A DNA stretch of 64,000 nucleotides, from the NCBI GenBank assembly GCA_016936255.1, contig JAFGYE010000037.1, forward strand, positions 28,865-92,864. Reading direction: 5' to 3'. Numbering within the stretch: the first letter of the stretch is position 1; the number at the start of each line of letters is the position of its first letter. A program made the position numbers and the translations under genes. The notes beneath the pieces were generated by a model. It searched no databases, was not told the origin of the DNA, and saw only the letters and a program-made list of their open reading frames with translations. Source of the stretch: Marinifilaceae bacterium (lineage in GTDB: Bacteria > Bacteroidota > Bacteroidia > Bacteroidales > Marinifilaceae). This document shows, piece after piece, positions 27,301 through 34,533 of this stretch.

Positions 27301-28554
27301 TTATTCGTCTCTTAAAGCTTCAATGGGTCTGATTGCAGCGGCTTTTCTTGCCGGGAAAAAACCCGCAAGAGCACCGGTTACAACCAAAACAATGGTTGCA
27401 CCTATAGCTATTCCTAAATCAACCTGTGGATTTAAAAAGTAAATTGCTGCAGGTGGGTATATTTTGTTGATAAGATCAAATTTGGTGATTACTTCGAGTA
27501 AGCCTACCCCGGCAATTAGTCCGACATATCCCGAGGATGCTGTTATAAATATTGCCTCCATTAGTATCAGTCCAACTACAGAGCTTGGTGAAGCACCGAT
27601 TGCTTTTCTAATTCCTATTTCTTTAGTTCTCTCCTTAACAACAATCATCATAATGTTGAAAACCCCAATTACACCTAATATAATAGTGAAAATTCCAATA
27701 ATCCAGACAAACATCTCAATAGCCTTAAAAAGTCCTGTAAATGTTTGTGAGTTTTCAATGTTGTTCTGTATCCATAAAGCATTTTTATCTTCAGGGCTAA
27801 ATCCGTGTCGTTTAGCCATTTGGTAAGTAATAAATTGCTCAACTTTTTTACTCTCATCTACAGAAATATCGTTTAGTGTAAAAGATATTCTTTGAAGGTG
27901 ATCGTTGTTGTTAAAAATATTTTGAGCAACAGTAATCGGGATGTAAATTTCTCTGGAATTATCATCGAAACTTGGCTGATTAAAAACACCAACTACCTTA
28001 AATTTGATGTTGTTGATATTAATTAATTTATTGATTGCCGTTTCTTTAGGGAAGAGAACCTCCTTAACAACATCTTGAATGGCAACAACTTTTCGGTTTT
28101 CTTTAATATCCTTTTCATTTAAAAAACGCCCTTCAAGGATCTCGAAATTTTTAATCTCTTTATAAGTTTCATGTACAGGAGACACATTAAAATTTCCGAA
28201 ATTATTTTTATAAGATATTATTTCAGCTCCTGGAATGTATGACATTGCAGAAATGACATCCAGCTTGTCGATAGATTTTTTAAATCCAAGATAGTCTTCA
28301 TTAACCATCTGAATTCGCTTTCCTTCGGGAGTTCCTTTGAATGCTTTGGTTGTTCTGCCACCATATATCTGCATGCTGTTGGTTGCATCTTGTGCAAAGA
28401 CAGAAGTCATTCCATTTCTAAGACCTCGTCCTGCACCCAAAAGAAAAATCAACATGAAAATTCCTGTTGCCACCGAAAAACCGGTTAGAACGGTTCTGGT
28501 TTTATTTTTACTAATGGTACTAAATATTTCTTGCCATTTATCTCTGTCGAACAT
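27301..28554 (-). CDS. ABC transporter permease, MacB/FtsX type (copy A)
   Basis: 417 residues with the same layout as copy B: first helix, MacB_PCD domain, then three helices, with VKERTKEIGIRKAIGASPSS and a C-terminal FFPARKAAAIRPIEALRDE. The shared start MFD-DKWQEI in both copies shows a tandem duplication. It lies 36 bp after the ATPase gene. Confidence 0.93.
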   Translation of the reverse strand: MFDRDKWQEIFSTISKNKTRTVLTGFSVATGIFMLIFLLGAGRGLRNGMTSVFAQDATNSMQIYGGRTTKAFKGTPEGKRIQMVNEDYLGFKKSIDKLDVISAMSYIPGAEIISYKNNFGNFNVSPVHETYKEIKNFEILEGRFLNEKDIKENRKVVAIQDVVKEVLFPKETAINKLININNIKFKVVGVFNQPSFDDNSREIYIPITVAQNIFNNNDHLQRISFTLNDISVDESKKVEQFITYQMAKRHGFSPEDKNALWIQNNIENSQTFTGLFKAIEMFVWIIGIFTIILGVIGVFNIMMIVVKERTKEIGIRKAIGASPSSVVGLILMEAIFITASSGYVGLIAGVGLLEVITKFDLINKIYPPAAIYFLNPQVDLGIAIGATIVLVVTGALAGFFPARKAAAIRPIEALRDE

Positions 28555-28590
28555 AGCTTTATTCTAGGCTTTTAGGTTTAGATAGTGTGG

Positions 28591-29307
28591 TTAATCTTGA
28601 GGAATTCTAATAGTTTCCATACTATTGATCTTATTGTTCTCAATAATAGATTCTATTCGGCCGTCTTTAAGGTTAATAATCCGATCCGTCATATGGGCTA
28701 TATCATTTTCGTGCGTAACGATAATAACTGTGATACCGGATTGATTAATTTCTTTTAAAAGATCCATAACTTCTATTGATGTAGCAGAATCTAATGCACC
28801 GGTAGGTTCATCTGCTAAAATAATTTTTGGTTTGGTGATCATCGACCGGGCTATTGCAACTCTTTGTTTTTGACCACCAGAAAGCTCATTTGGCATGTGC
28901 TCAGCCCAATCTTTCAGTCCCATTTTATCCAGATACTCCAAGGCTATTTTATTTCTCTTTTTTCTTGCAACCTTTTGGTAATACAATGGAAGGGCAACAT
29001 TTTCCATGGCATTTTTAAAAGAAATCAGATTAAAAGACTGGAAGACAAAACCGAGTAGATTATTTCGAAGCTTAGCGGCTTTTGTTTCGCTCATGGCTTT
29101 TATTTCCTGCTGATTAAGAGTGTAAACTCCTTCATCATGATTATCCAAAAGACCAAGTATATTAAGAAGTGTAGATTTACCTGATCCTGAGGATCCCATT
29201 ATGGAAACTAATTCGCCTTCTTTTATGTGCAAATCAATTCCCTTTAAAACGTGAAGTTTGTTAGTACCGGTAATATACGATTTGTGAATGTTTTGTAGTC
29301 GAATCAT
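28591..29307 (-). CDS. ABC transporter ATP-binding protein, LolD/MacB type
   Basis: 238 residues from the start MIRLQNIHKSY, taken over the ATG at 29343 because it matches the family N-terminus. Walker A GSSGSGKST (38-46), Q-loop in VFQSFNLI, signature LSGGQKQRVAIARSM, Walker B IILADEPTGALDS and the H-loop THE are intact. First gene of the five-gene exporter operon. The substrate is unknown: Mac-type systems move macrolides, toxins, lipoproteins or peptides. Confidence 0.94.
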   Translation of the reverse strand: MIRLQNIHKSYITGTNKLHVLKGIDLHIKEGELVSIMGSSGSGKSTLLNILGLLDNHDEGVYTLNQQEIKAMSETKAAKLRNNLLGFVFQSFNLISFKNAMENVALPLYYQKVARKKRNKIALEYLDKMGLKDWAEHMPNELSGGQKQRVAIARSMITKPKIILADEPTGALDSATSIEVMDLLKEINQSGITVIIVTHENDIAHMTDRIINLKDGRIESIIENNKINSMETIRIPQD

Positions 29308-29726
29308 AATAGCTGTTGGTATTAAAAATAAATCTGTATACAATATTAATGTTATTACATTTTATTGCAAACAAAATTAGACAAACATGTTTACCTATCG
29401 ACAAACCAGCAATTATAACTGATATTGTCTTGTTTCAATCAATAAGATAACCAAAGAAAATATTCACCCCAAATTATTGTTGGTTTATCAATTGATGTGC
29501 CATAGGGTTAATTGTGTTGATAGTTAGTGTTTTGTGTGTATTTTGGTTTGTGAAGTTTCGTATAAGTGTGTCCACTTATATTACATTGAGTGTACGATAA
29601 TGTACAATAATTTAGGCATTATGTGAGTAATTTTGTGTACGTTATCTTAATAAATGTGAATAAATACTAAGGGATAAGAGCAAAGCCAAATATTAGTGTA
29701 ATTTTAGGTTCTATAAATGAAAAAAA
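29308..29726. promoter_or_regulatory. Divergent regulatory region between the ABC exporter operon and dgt
   Basis: 419 bp without a gene. On the minus strand TAATTTTG (29372-29379) with a TTG at 29402-29404 (22-bp spacing) fits the exporter promoter. A perfect dyad TATAAGTG-TGTC-CACTTATA lies at 29561-29580, and two TGTACG-type repeats occur at about 29590-29605 and 29635-29645. These could be operator sites for a regulator of either gene; none is identified. Confidence 0.45.
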
Positions 29727-31073
29727 ATGAAGTGGAATAGCTTACTATCAGCAAAACGGTTTGGTCAGGAAGACCAATTTTCTTCTGTTCAGCAGAAAGA
29801 TGTCAGATCTCAATTTCAGCGCGATTATGATCGATTGATATTTTCATCCCCTTTTCGTCGCTTACAGAATAAAACACAGGTATTTCCGTTACCTGGAAGT
29901 ATTTTTGTACACAACCGTTTAACTCACAGCCTTGAGGTTTCCAGCGTAGGACGATCACTGGGGAATGCACTTGCCGACAAGCTTATTCAGCTTGATTTGG
30001 TTGATGAATCTCATTTAATTAAAGAAATTGGGAGTATTGTTGCCGGAGCGTGTTTGGCTCATGATTTGGGCAATCCACCATTTGGGCACTCGGGAGAGAA
30101 GGCATTATCTCATTTCTTTTCGGATGGGAAAGGGAAAAAATTGCATGATAGATTTACTCAGAATGAGTGGCATGATTTGATCAACTTTGAAGGAAATGCA
30201 AATGCTTTACGATTGTTAACCCATGCATTTCACGGAAGACGAAAGGGTGGTTTTGCATTAACTTATTCGAGTATTGCATCTATTGTTAAATATCCCTGGG
30301 AAAGTAATAAGATTGAGGTAGTAAAGAAAAAAAAATATGGTTTTTTTCAAGCTGAAAAGGCAGATTACCTTGTGATTGCCCAAGAGCTGGGGATTCCTGA
30401 ATTGTCATCAGGAATATTTGCCCGTTTCCCATTGGTTTACTTGGTTGAGGCTGCTGATGATATTTGCTATCAAATTATGGATATTGAAGATGCTCATAAG
30501 CTGAAGATACTAAGCACCGAAGAAACAAAGGATTTGTTGTTGAGTTTTTATCATCCGGACAAGGACAAAACTATTCTGAACCGAATTGATGAAACTTGTA
30601 AGGAGGTTACCGATATTAATGAGCAAATTGCATACATACGGGCAGGAGTTATTGGGAAATTAATTTCGGAATGTGTAGGTGTGTTTGTTGATCATTATGA
30701 ATTAATAATGGAAGGTAAATTTCAATCAAGTCTAATTAAAGAGATCAATGAAATTTCGTTGTTTGCCTATAAAAAATGCACTCAGGTTGCTGTTTCACGA
30801 ATCTATCGTCATCGTTCGGTTGTGGAAATAGAGTTGGCCGGTTACAAAATTTTAGGAACTTTGCTCGATGAGTTTGTTACTGCCGTTTTGGAACCCGAAA
30901 ATTTTTATTCCAGGAACTTGTTGTCATTAATTCCTGAGCAGTATAATTTGAACGGCGAATCAGACTACGGGAAAATTATGTCTGTTCTTGATTTTATTTC
31001 AGGAATGACTGATGTTTTTGCTTTGGATTTGTACAGAATCATTAAAGGAATAGAACTGCCGGGGATTAATTAA
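29727..31073 (+). CDS. dgt: Deoxyguanosinetriphosphate triphosphohydrolase-like protein
   Basis: 448 residues of the HD-domain dNTPase family, which splits dNTPs into nucleoside and triphosphate. Visible: FSSPFRRLQNKTQVFPLP (39-56), HNRLTHSLEVSSVGRSLG with the first metal His, and HDLGNPPFGHSGE (HD motif, about 112-124), plus LVYLVEAADDICYQIMDIEDA. Length fits the long dGTPase-like subgroup. An in-frame upstream ATG is blocked by a stop. Possible role in dNTP balance, and in some bacteria in defence against phage; no defence genes are nearby. Confidence 0.93.
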   Translation: MKWNSLLSAKRFGQEDQFSSVQQKDVRSQFQRDYDRLIFSSPFRRLQNKTQVFPLPGSIFVHNRLTHSLEVSSVGRSLGNALADKLIQLDLVDESHLIKEIGSIVAGACLAHDLGNPPFGHSGEKALSHFFSDGKGKKLHDRFTQNEWHDLINFEGNANALRLLTHAFHGRRKGGFALTYSSIASIVKYPWESNKIEVVKKKKYGFFQAEKADYLVIAQELGIPELSSGIFARFPLVYLVEAADDICYQIMDIEDAHKLKILSTEETKDLLLSFYHPDKDKTILNRIDETCKEVTDINEQIAYIRAGVIGKLISECVGVFVDHYELIMEGKFQSSLIKEINEISLFAYKKCTQVAVSRIYRHRSVVEIELAGYKILGTLLDEFVTAVLEPENFYSRNLLSLIPEQYNLNGESDYGKIMSVLDFISGMTDVFALDLYRIIKGIELPGIN

Positions 31074-31119
31074 TTTGATTGCGAAATTGGAATTTTAAAG
31101 TTGACTTTAAATGTATCAA

Positions 31120-31644
31120 ATGAGAAAAATATATTCTTTACTTGTGTTGCTGATTCTTGTAGTACCTGCTGTATACGCACAAAACGATTGGGTAAGATCA
31201 GGATCGGAAAAATCAAAGATTAGTTTTGAATTGCCCGAAAATCCGATTATTCAGGATAAGGAGCTGAATGGAATAAAAATAGAGGTTTTTAGTTATAAAG
31301 ATGCGGCAACGGTTTTTGGTGTTGTAGCTTCCGATTTTTCAGAGGTAGGTTTGGATTTTACCTATTCTGATCCTACGGAATATTATCAGGAAATGAAAGA
31401 GGGGAGTTTGGTAACCGGAAATGCGATTTTAATTTCGGAAAACTCAGTAGCGTATCAAAAAATGTTAGGGAAAGAAATTGTTTATACCCAATTGGTTGGT
31501 GAACATGAGTATACTTACTACAAACGATTTTTCTTTCGGGGGAAGTTCATTTATCAGATTGCTATTGGCGGGCCTTCAAGAATGAAGCAGTTTTTAGTTG
31601 ATAAAAAGAATCTCTTTTTTGATACCCTGGAGTTTAAAGATTAG
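31120..31644 (+). CDS. Secreted protein of unknown function
   Basis: About 174 residues; start at MRKIYSLL (31120) gives a clean signal peptide ending VYAQ, though the ATG at 31111 is equally open. The mature part is mixed alpha/beta with many aromatic residues (SYKDAATVFGVVASDF, HEYTYYKRFFFRGKFIYQIAIGG). No family recognised. It follows dgt by 46 bp and may be co-transcribed. Confidence 0.65.
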   Translation: MRKIYSLLVLLILVVPAVYAQNDWVRSGSEKSKISFELPENPIIQDKELNGIKIEVFSYKDAATVFGVVASDFSEVGLDFTYSDPTEYYQEMKEGSLVTGNAILISENSVAYQKMLGKEIVYTQLVGEHEYTYYKRFFFRGKFIYQIAIGGPSRMKQFLVDKKNLFFDTLEFKD

Positions 31645-31805
31645 TAAAACAAACCCGATTGTAATTTTACACTACGTAAGTGTGAACTGAAAATACGTTA
31701 TTAGAAACTCATATTACGTAATTATTAAATTGCCCTGAATCGTCTTGATTTTGTCCTTTAATCCTCTTAATTTTATGTTGTCAGAAAAATGATAATACTT
31801 GGATT

Positions 31806-31958
31806 ATGAAGATTTTAAGAATGATTAAAGAGTTGTTTTCTTTCTCAAGAGATGAGGATTTTGTTGTGGTTGATTTAACTACAAAAATGATTCAGTCGAT
31901 GAATACTAAAGACTGGGGCAGATTGCAGAATAAGAAGAATTATATGGTGATAAAATAG
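31806..31958 (+). CDS. Candidate 50-residue small protein
   Basis: ATG to TAG, 50 codons, in an otherwise empty stretch. The peptide begins MKILRMIKELFSFSRDEDF and ends KKNYMVIK. The first 14 residues form a hydrophobic/basic amphipathic helix, then an acidic turn and a mixed tail. No signal peptide cleavage site and no family recognised. Support: AT-rich leader with spaced purines, sensible amino-acid composition, and an isolated position. It could be chance; a conserved homologue would settle it. Confidence 0.4.
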   Translation: MKILRMIKELFSFSRDEDFVVVDLTTKMIQSMNTKDWGRLQNKKNYMVIK

Positions 31959-32161
31959 CCGTATAATCCTATTCTCATTTATGATAATTAAAATCTTCGG
32001 CTTGTTATTTATTCTGCAAGATTTTAAAAGGGAATTTCTTGCCCTTCACTTGTAAATAATTCCGGTTTTAACCGTTTTTTTTTATTCGTAATCGTTTTGT
32101 TTCGGAAGCAGTCCCGGTTTTAAGACAAAACTATTGGGATTGACTTTTAGAAATAATTGTG

Positions 32162-32204
32162 TCAGATTGCCAAACTCACTTCGCTCCTTCGCAATGACAT
32201 TTTA
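32162..32204 (-). repeat. Interspersed REP-like repeat
   Basis: On the minus strand the sequence reads TGTCATTGCGAAGGAGCGAA, then GTGAGTTTGGCAATCTGA. This is the familiar GTCATTGCGA...GCAATCT repeat family found in many bacterial genomes between genes. One copy in the window. Confidence 0.65.
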
Positions 32205-32220
32205 TGAGGAATGAAAAAAA

Positions 32221-33099
32221 CTACAATCCCCTCATCCACTCCGGTCTCAACTGCGCGTTGGCCGGATCGTTCAAAACACCATTGATACGATTCAGCATTT
32301 CTTGTTTGTCGCGGGGGAAGTTTCCGCGCAGAATCAAATAATTGGAAGCATGATCGCTTCGAAAAATAGACTTGCTTAATTCCAGGTTCCCGATAAAGAC
32401 TTTCATTTCGGCAATTAGCTCAACAGTATTGAGAGGAATAAATTCACCATCGAATTTTTTCATGAAGTGTTCTTCTCCGTAAGGGTAACTAAGAACAAGG
32501 GTAGATAGAAATTCAGGCTGAATTTTGTTCACGACTTTGGCCGAGTTAAGGGCATGTTGCCGAGAATACTTTTTACCACCCAAACCATTTAGTATCATCA
32601 CCGAAAGTTTAATGCCTGCTTTTCGGGCACGCTGCAGAGCATGACTCGTGCTTTCAAAATTTTCACCTTTATCAATTGCCTTCAAAAGCTCATCATCTCC
32701 CGATTCGATGCCTACGTAAAGTAGTTTCAGCCCTTTTTCAGCCAAAATCTGCAGCTCGTGATCGGTTTTGGCTTCGATATCTTTAGGTATGGCATAGGCC
32801 GACACCCGATTTAAGCGGGGAAACGTATTTGCAAGCTTGTCCAATAACCTGCTCATTTTATCGAATGAGAGAACCATGGCATTACCATCGGCCAAAAAAA
32901 CTTTGCGGACATCATTGGCGTGATCCGATAAGGAATCAATTTCGGCGAACACTTCTTCTTCCTGGCGAAGTTTGAATTGTTTGCTGCTGTACATTTCGCA
33001 AAAGGCACATTTGTTCCAGGCACATCCTAAGCTAACCTGTAAAATTAGCGAGTAAGCCTCACTTGGTGGCCGAAATAATGGTTCGTGATAATTGATCAT
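32221..33099 (-). CDS. Radical SAM protein
   Basis: 292 residues. The iron-sulfur motif is CAWNKCAFC (C26, C31, C34), that is CX4CX2C rather than the usual CX3CX2C; this variant is known in a subgroup of radical SAM proteins with the LGCAWNKC start. After it come VFLADGNAMVLSFDKM, LKLLYVGIESGDDELLKAI and LSVMILNGLGG, the TIM-barrel SAM-binding segments. The reaction is unknown. Single gene on the minus strand. Confidence 0.9.
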   Translation of the reverse strand: MINYHEPLFRPPSEAYSLILQVSLGCAWNKCAFCEMYSSKQFKLRQEEEVFAEIDSLSDHANDVRKVFLADGNAMVLSFDKMSRLLDKLANTFPRLNRVSAYAIPKDIEAKTDHELQILAEKGLKLLYVGIESGDDELLKAIDKGENFESTSHALQRARKAGIKLSVMILNGLGGKKYSRQHALNSAKVVNKIQPEFLSTLVLSYPYGEEHFMKKFDGEFIPLNTVELIAEMKVFIGNLELSKSIFRSDHASNYLILRGNFPRDKQEMLNRINGVLNDPANAQLRPEWMRGL

Positions 33100-33109
33100 G
33101 TGGCAAAAG

Positions 33110-33230
33110 TAGAAAAAGAAGTTTCAAGTATCAAGTTCCAAGTGTCGAGGAAGAAGTAACAAGGTTTAAGGATAAAGTAAAAGGGATCAAGTAGAAATAT
33201 CAAGCAAGACTTAAAATTTTAGAATGAAAT
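33110..33230. repeat. Degenerate CAAG-rich low-complexity stretch
   Basis: Overlapping imperfect copies of TTTCAAGTATCAAGTTCCAAG and AACAAGGTTTAAGG types (each quoted as a short unit). They are the remnants of simple repeats often seen between Bacteroidota genes. No gene. Confidence 0.4.
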
Positions 33231-33335
33231 TCTCCCTTTTTACTGGAGATGATAGACCGACGAGTGTTTTAATTATTAATTTTTAACTCTTAATTCAGCA
33301 TTTAAAATTCTATCTTGCATTAAAATCGCAGCAAA

Positions 33336-33608
33336 ATGGAAGGGAAGTCTGTAAGCATAAAAGTGTCGGGTAGGGTACAGAATGTTGGATTTCGGTATCA
33401 TGCCAAGGAGGCAGCAAAGCGTTTTGGAGTTAGGGGCTTTGTGAGAAATCAGCCGGATGGTACGGTTTATGCGGAAGTTGTCGGAACAAATTTGGGCGTT
33501 GAATTGTTTTGTGAGTGGTGTAGAAAGGGACCTGATTGGGCTAAAGTGAAGGATGTTTTTATTTGCAGTTTACCGGATCAGGATTTTACGGATTTTGTCA
33601 TAAAATAA
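33336..33608 (+). CDS. acyP: Acylphosphatase
   Basis: 90 residues, normal size. Hydrolyses acyl phosphates. The family motif is complete: VSGRVQNVGFRYHAKEAAKRF with the catalytic Arg20, and GFVRNQPDGTVYAEVVG with the catalytic Asn38. It ends just before a terminator and the first tRNA-Gln. The promoter is not clear. Confidence 0.95.
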   Translation: MEGKSVSIKVSGRVQNVGFRYHAKEAAKRFGVRGFVRNQPDGTVYAEVVGTNLGVELFCEWCRKGPDWAKVKDVFICSLPDQDFTDFVIK

Positions 33609-33636
33609 AAAAAGCTTCTGATAAAATCAGAAGCTT
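33606..33636 (-). terminator. Terminator of tRNA-Gln copy 1 (possibly also acyP)
   Basis: Perfect stem AAGCTTCTGA with loop TAAAA; the A-run before it becomes a T-run on the minus strand. It directly follows the tRNA 3' end on the minus strand. Confidence 0.8.
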
Positions 33637-33639
33637 GTG

Positions 33640-33710
33640 TTGACCCGTAAGGACTCGAACCTTAAATGCCTGGACCAAAACCAGGTGTGTTACCATTACA
33701 CCACGGGTCA
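33640..33710 (-). tRNA. tRNA-Gln (TTG), copy 1
   Basis: 71 nt. Acceptor TGACCCG pairs with CGGGTCA; anticodon stem CCTGG/CCAGG with loop TTTTGGT gives anticodon TTG; T-arm with GGTTCGAGTCC. Discriminator A, CCA not encoded. Confidence 0.94.
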
Positions 33711-33743
33711 ATTCCCGTTCAGTCATTTCTGACTAAGACGTTG

Positions 33744-33772
33744 CAAATATAATAGAAATATTTGTTAGCCAA
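33744..33772 (-). promoter_or_regulatory. Promoter of tRNA-Gln copy 1
   Basis: Minus-strand TATATTTG (33744-33751) with TTG at 33770-33772, 18-bp spacing. Confidence 0.6.
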
Positions 33773-33821
33773 AACCAAAAATTGCAAAAATATTGCAGGC
33801 TTTTATTCGTTGTTGTTGTTA

Positions 33822-33829
33822 TATATTTG
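33822..33829 (+). promoter_or_regulatory. -7 element of the orphan gene at 33867
   Basis: TATATTTG, about 38 bp before the ATG at 33867. It lies inside the upstream frame extension and argues for the shorter start. Confidence 0.5.
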
Positions 33830-33866
33830 TAATTATTCTGATTGTCAATTTGAAAGGGTAGAAAAA

Positions 33867-34250
33867 ATGGAGCAAAAAAAAATAGAATCTTTAACAGGAA
33901 AGTGGCTTTACGAGGAAGATTATGGCTATGGAAGGGCAAAAGGAGAGCTTTTATTGACTCAAAACGGGAAAAAATTGAGTGGTAAAATCATTTTTTCTGA
34001 AAATGCAGAAGATGAAGAGACTTTCATGATTCAAGAAAAATTGGAAGGAGAGATAAATTTGAACAGAATTCAACTAAAAGCAATCGACTATGATGTTATT
34101 CATTCCGATTTTGATATTCGTTACGAATTGGATTCCTGGGATGGCATGTTGATTAATGAGACGACAATTGAAGGAGATAGTTTAGATGACCAGGGAATTT
34201 CAGGAAGCTTTAAGTTTGAGAGGGTTGTTGAAAATAAACATAAGGGCTAA
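33867..34250 (+). CDS. Small protein of unknown function between the two tRNA-Gln genes
   Basis: 127 residues starting MEQKKIESLTGKWLYEEDYGYG; the frame extends to 33762 but the promoter lies in that extension. No signal peptide; many acidic residues and alternating strands (GELLLTQNGKKLSGKIIF, LNRIQLKAIDYDV), lipocalin-like or YceI-like in feel. The GKW motif near the N-terminus is a lipocalin hallmark, but the match is weak. Unknown function. It interrupts what would be adjacent tRNA-Gln duplicates. Confidence 0.65.
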   Translation: MEQKKIESLTGKWLYEEDYGYGRAKGELLLTQNGKKLSGKIIFSENAEDEETFMIQEKLEGEINLNRIQLKAIDYDVIHSDFDIRYELDSWDGMLINETTIEGDSLDDQGISGSFKFERVVENKHKG

Positions 34251-34252
34251 AA

Positions 34253-34287
34253 TAAAAAAAAGCTTCGAAATATTTCGAAGCTTTTTT
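34253..34287. terminator. Bidirectional terminator between the orphan gene and tRNA-Gln copy 2
   Basis: 24-bp palindrome AAGCTTCGAAAT/ATTTCGAAGCTT with an A-run before and a T-run after, so it works on both strands. Confidence 0.85.
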
Positions 34288-34291
34288 ATTG

Positions 34292-34362
34292 TTGACCCGT
34301 AAGGACTCGAACCTTAAATGCCTGGACCAAAACCAGGTGTGTTACCATTACACCACGGGTCA
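34292..34362 (-). tRNA. tRNA-Gln (TTG), copy 2
   Basis: Identical in sequence to copy 1 at 33640-33710. The flanking terminator shares only its GAAGCTT core with copy 1's, so the flanks have diverged. Confidence 0.94.
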
Positions 34363-34393
34363 ATCATAATCGTCCTTTTTGCAAAGAACTCTG

Positions 34394-34422
34394 CAAATGT
34401 AATACTTTTTTTATTTGCTCAA
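34394..34422 (-). promoter_or_regulatory. Promoter of tRNA-Gln copy 2
   Basis: Minus-strand TACATTTG (34394-34401) with TTG at 34420-34422, 18-bp spacing. Confidence 0.6.
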
Positions 34423-34533
34423 ACAAAAAGTGTAAAATTTTCAAACAGAATTCGGGGGAACTATTAAAATTGACTATTTTCGTTCAAAATATTATCCTGC
34501 ATATCGAATATAATAAACAAAAATACACACAAG

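Larger units (their letters stand above)
31645..32220. other. Intergenic region with a small ORF and an interspersed repeat
   Basis: 576 bp. It holds the 50-codon ORF at 31806-31958, a dyad ACACT-ACGTA-AGTGT at 31669-31683, and a REP-like element at 32162-32204 (listed separately). Otherwise I see nothing in it. Confidence 0.5.

Noticed and set aside
29308..29726. Possible replication origin because of AT-rich DNA with TTATC and TGTAC repeats
   Set aside because: No cluster of DnaA boxes, and no dnaA, dnaN or gyrB nearby.
29727..31073. dgt as part of a phage-defence island
   Set aside because: Neighbours are an exporter operon, a small secreted protein and housekeeping genes; no defence genes are close.
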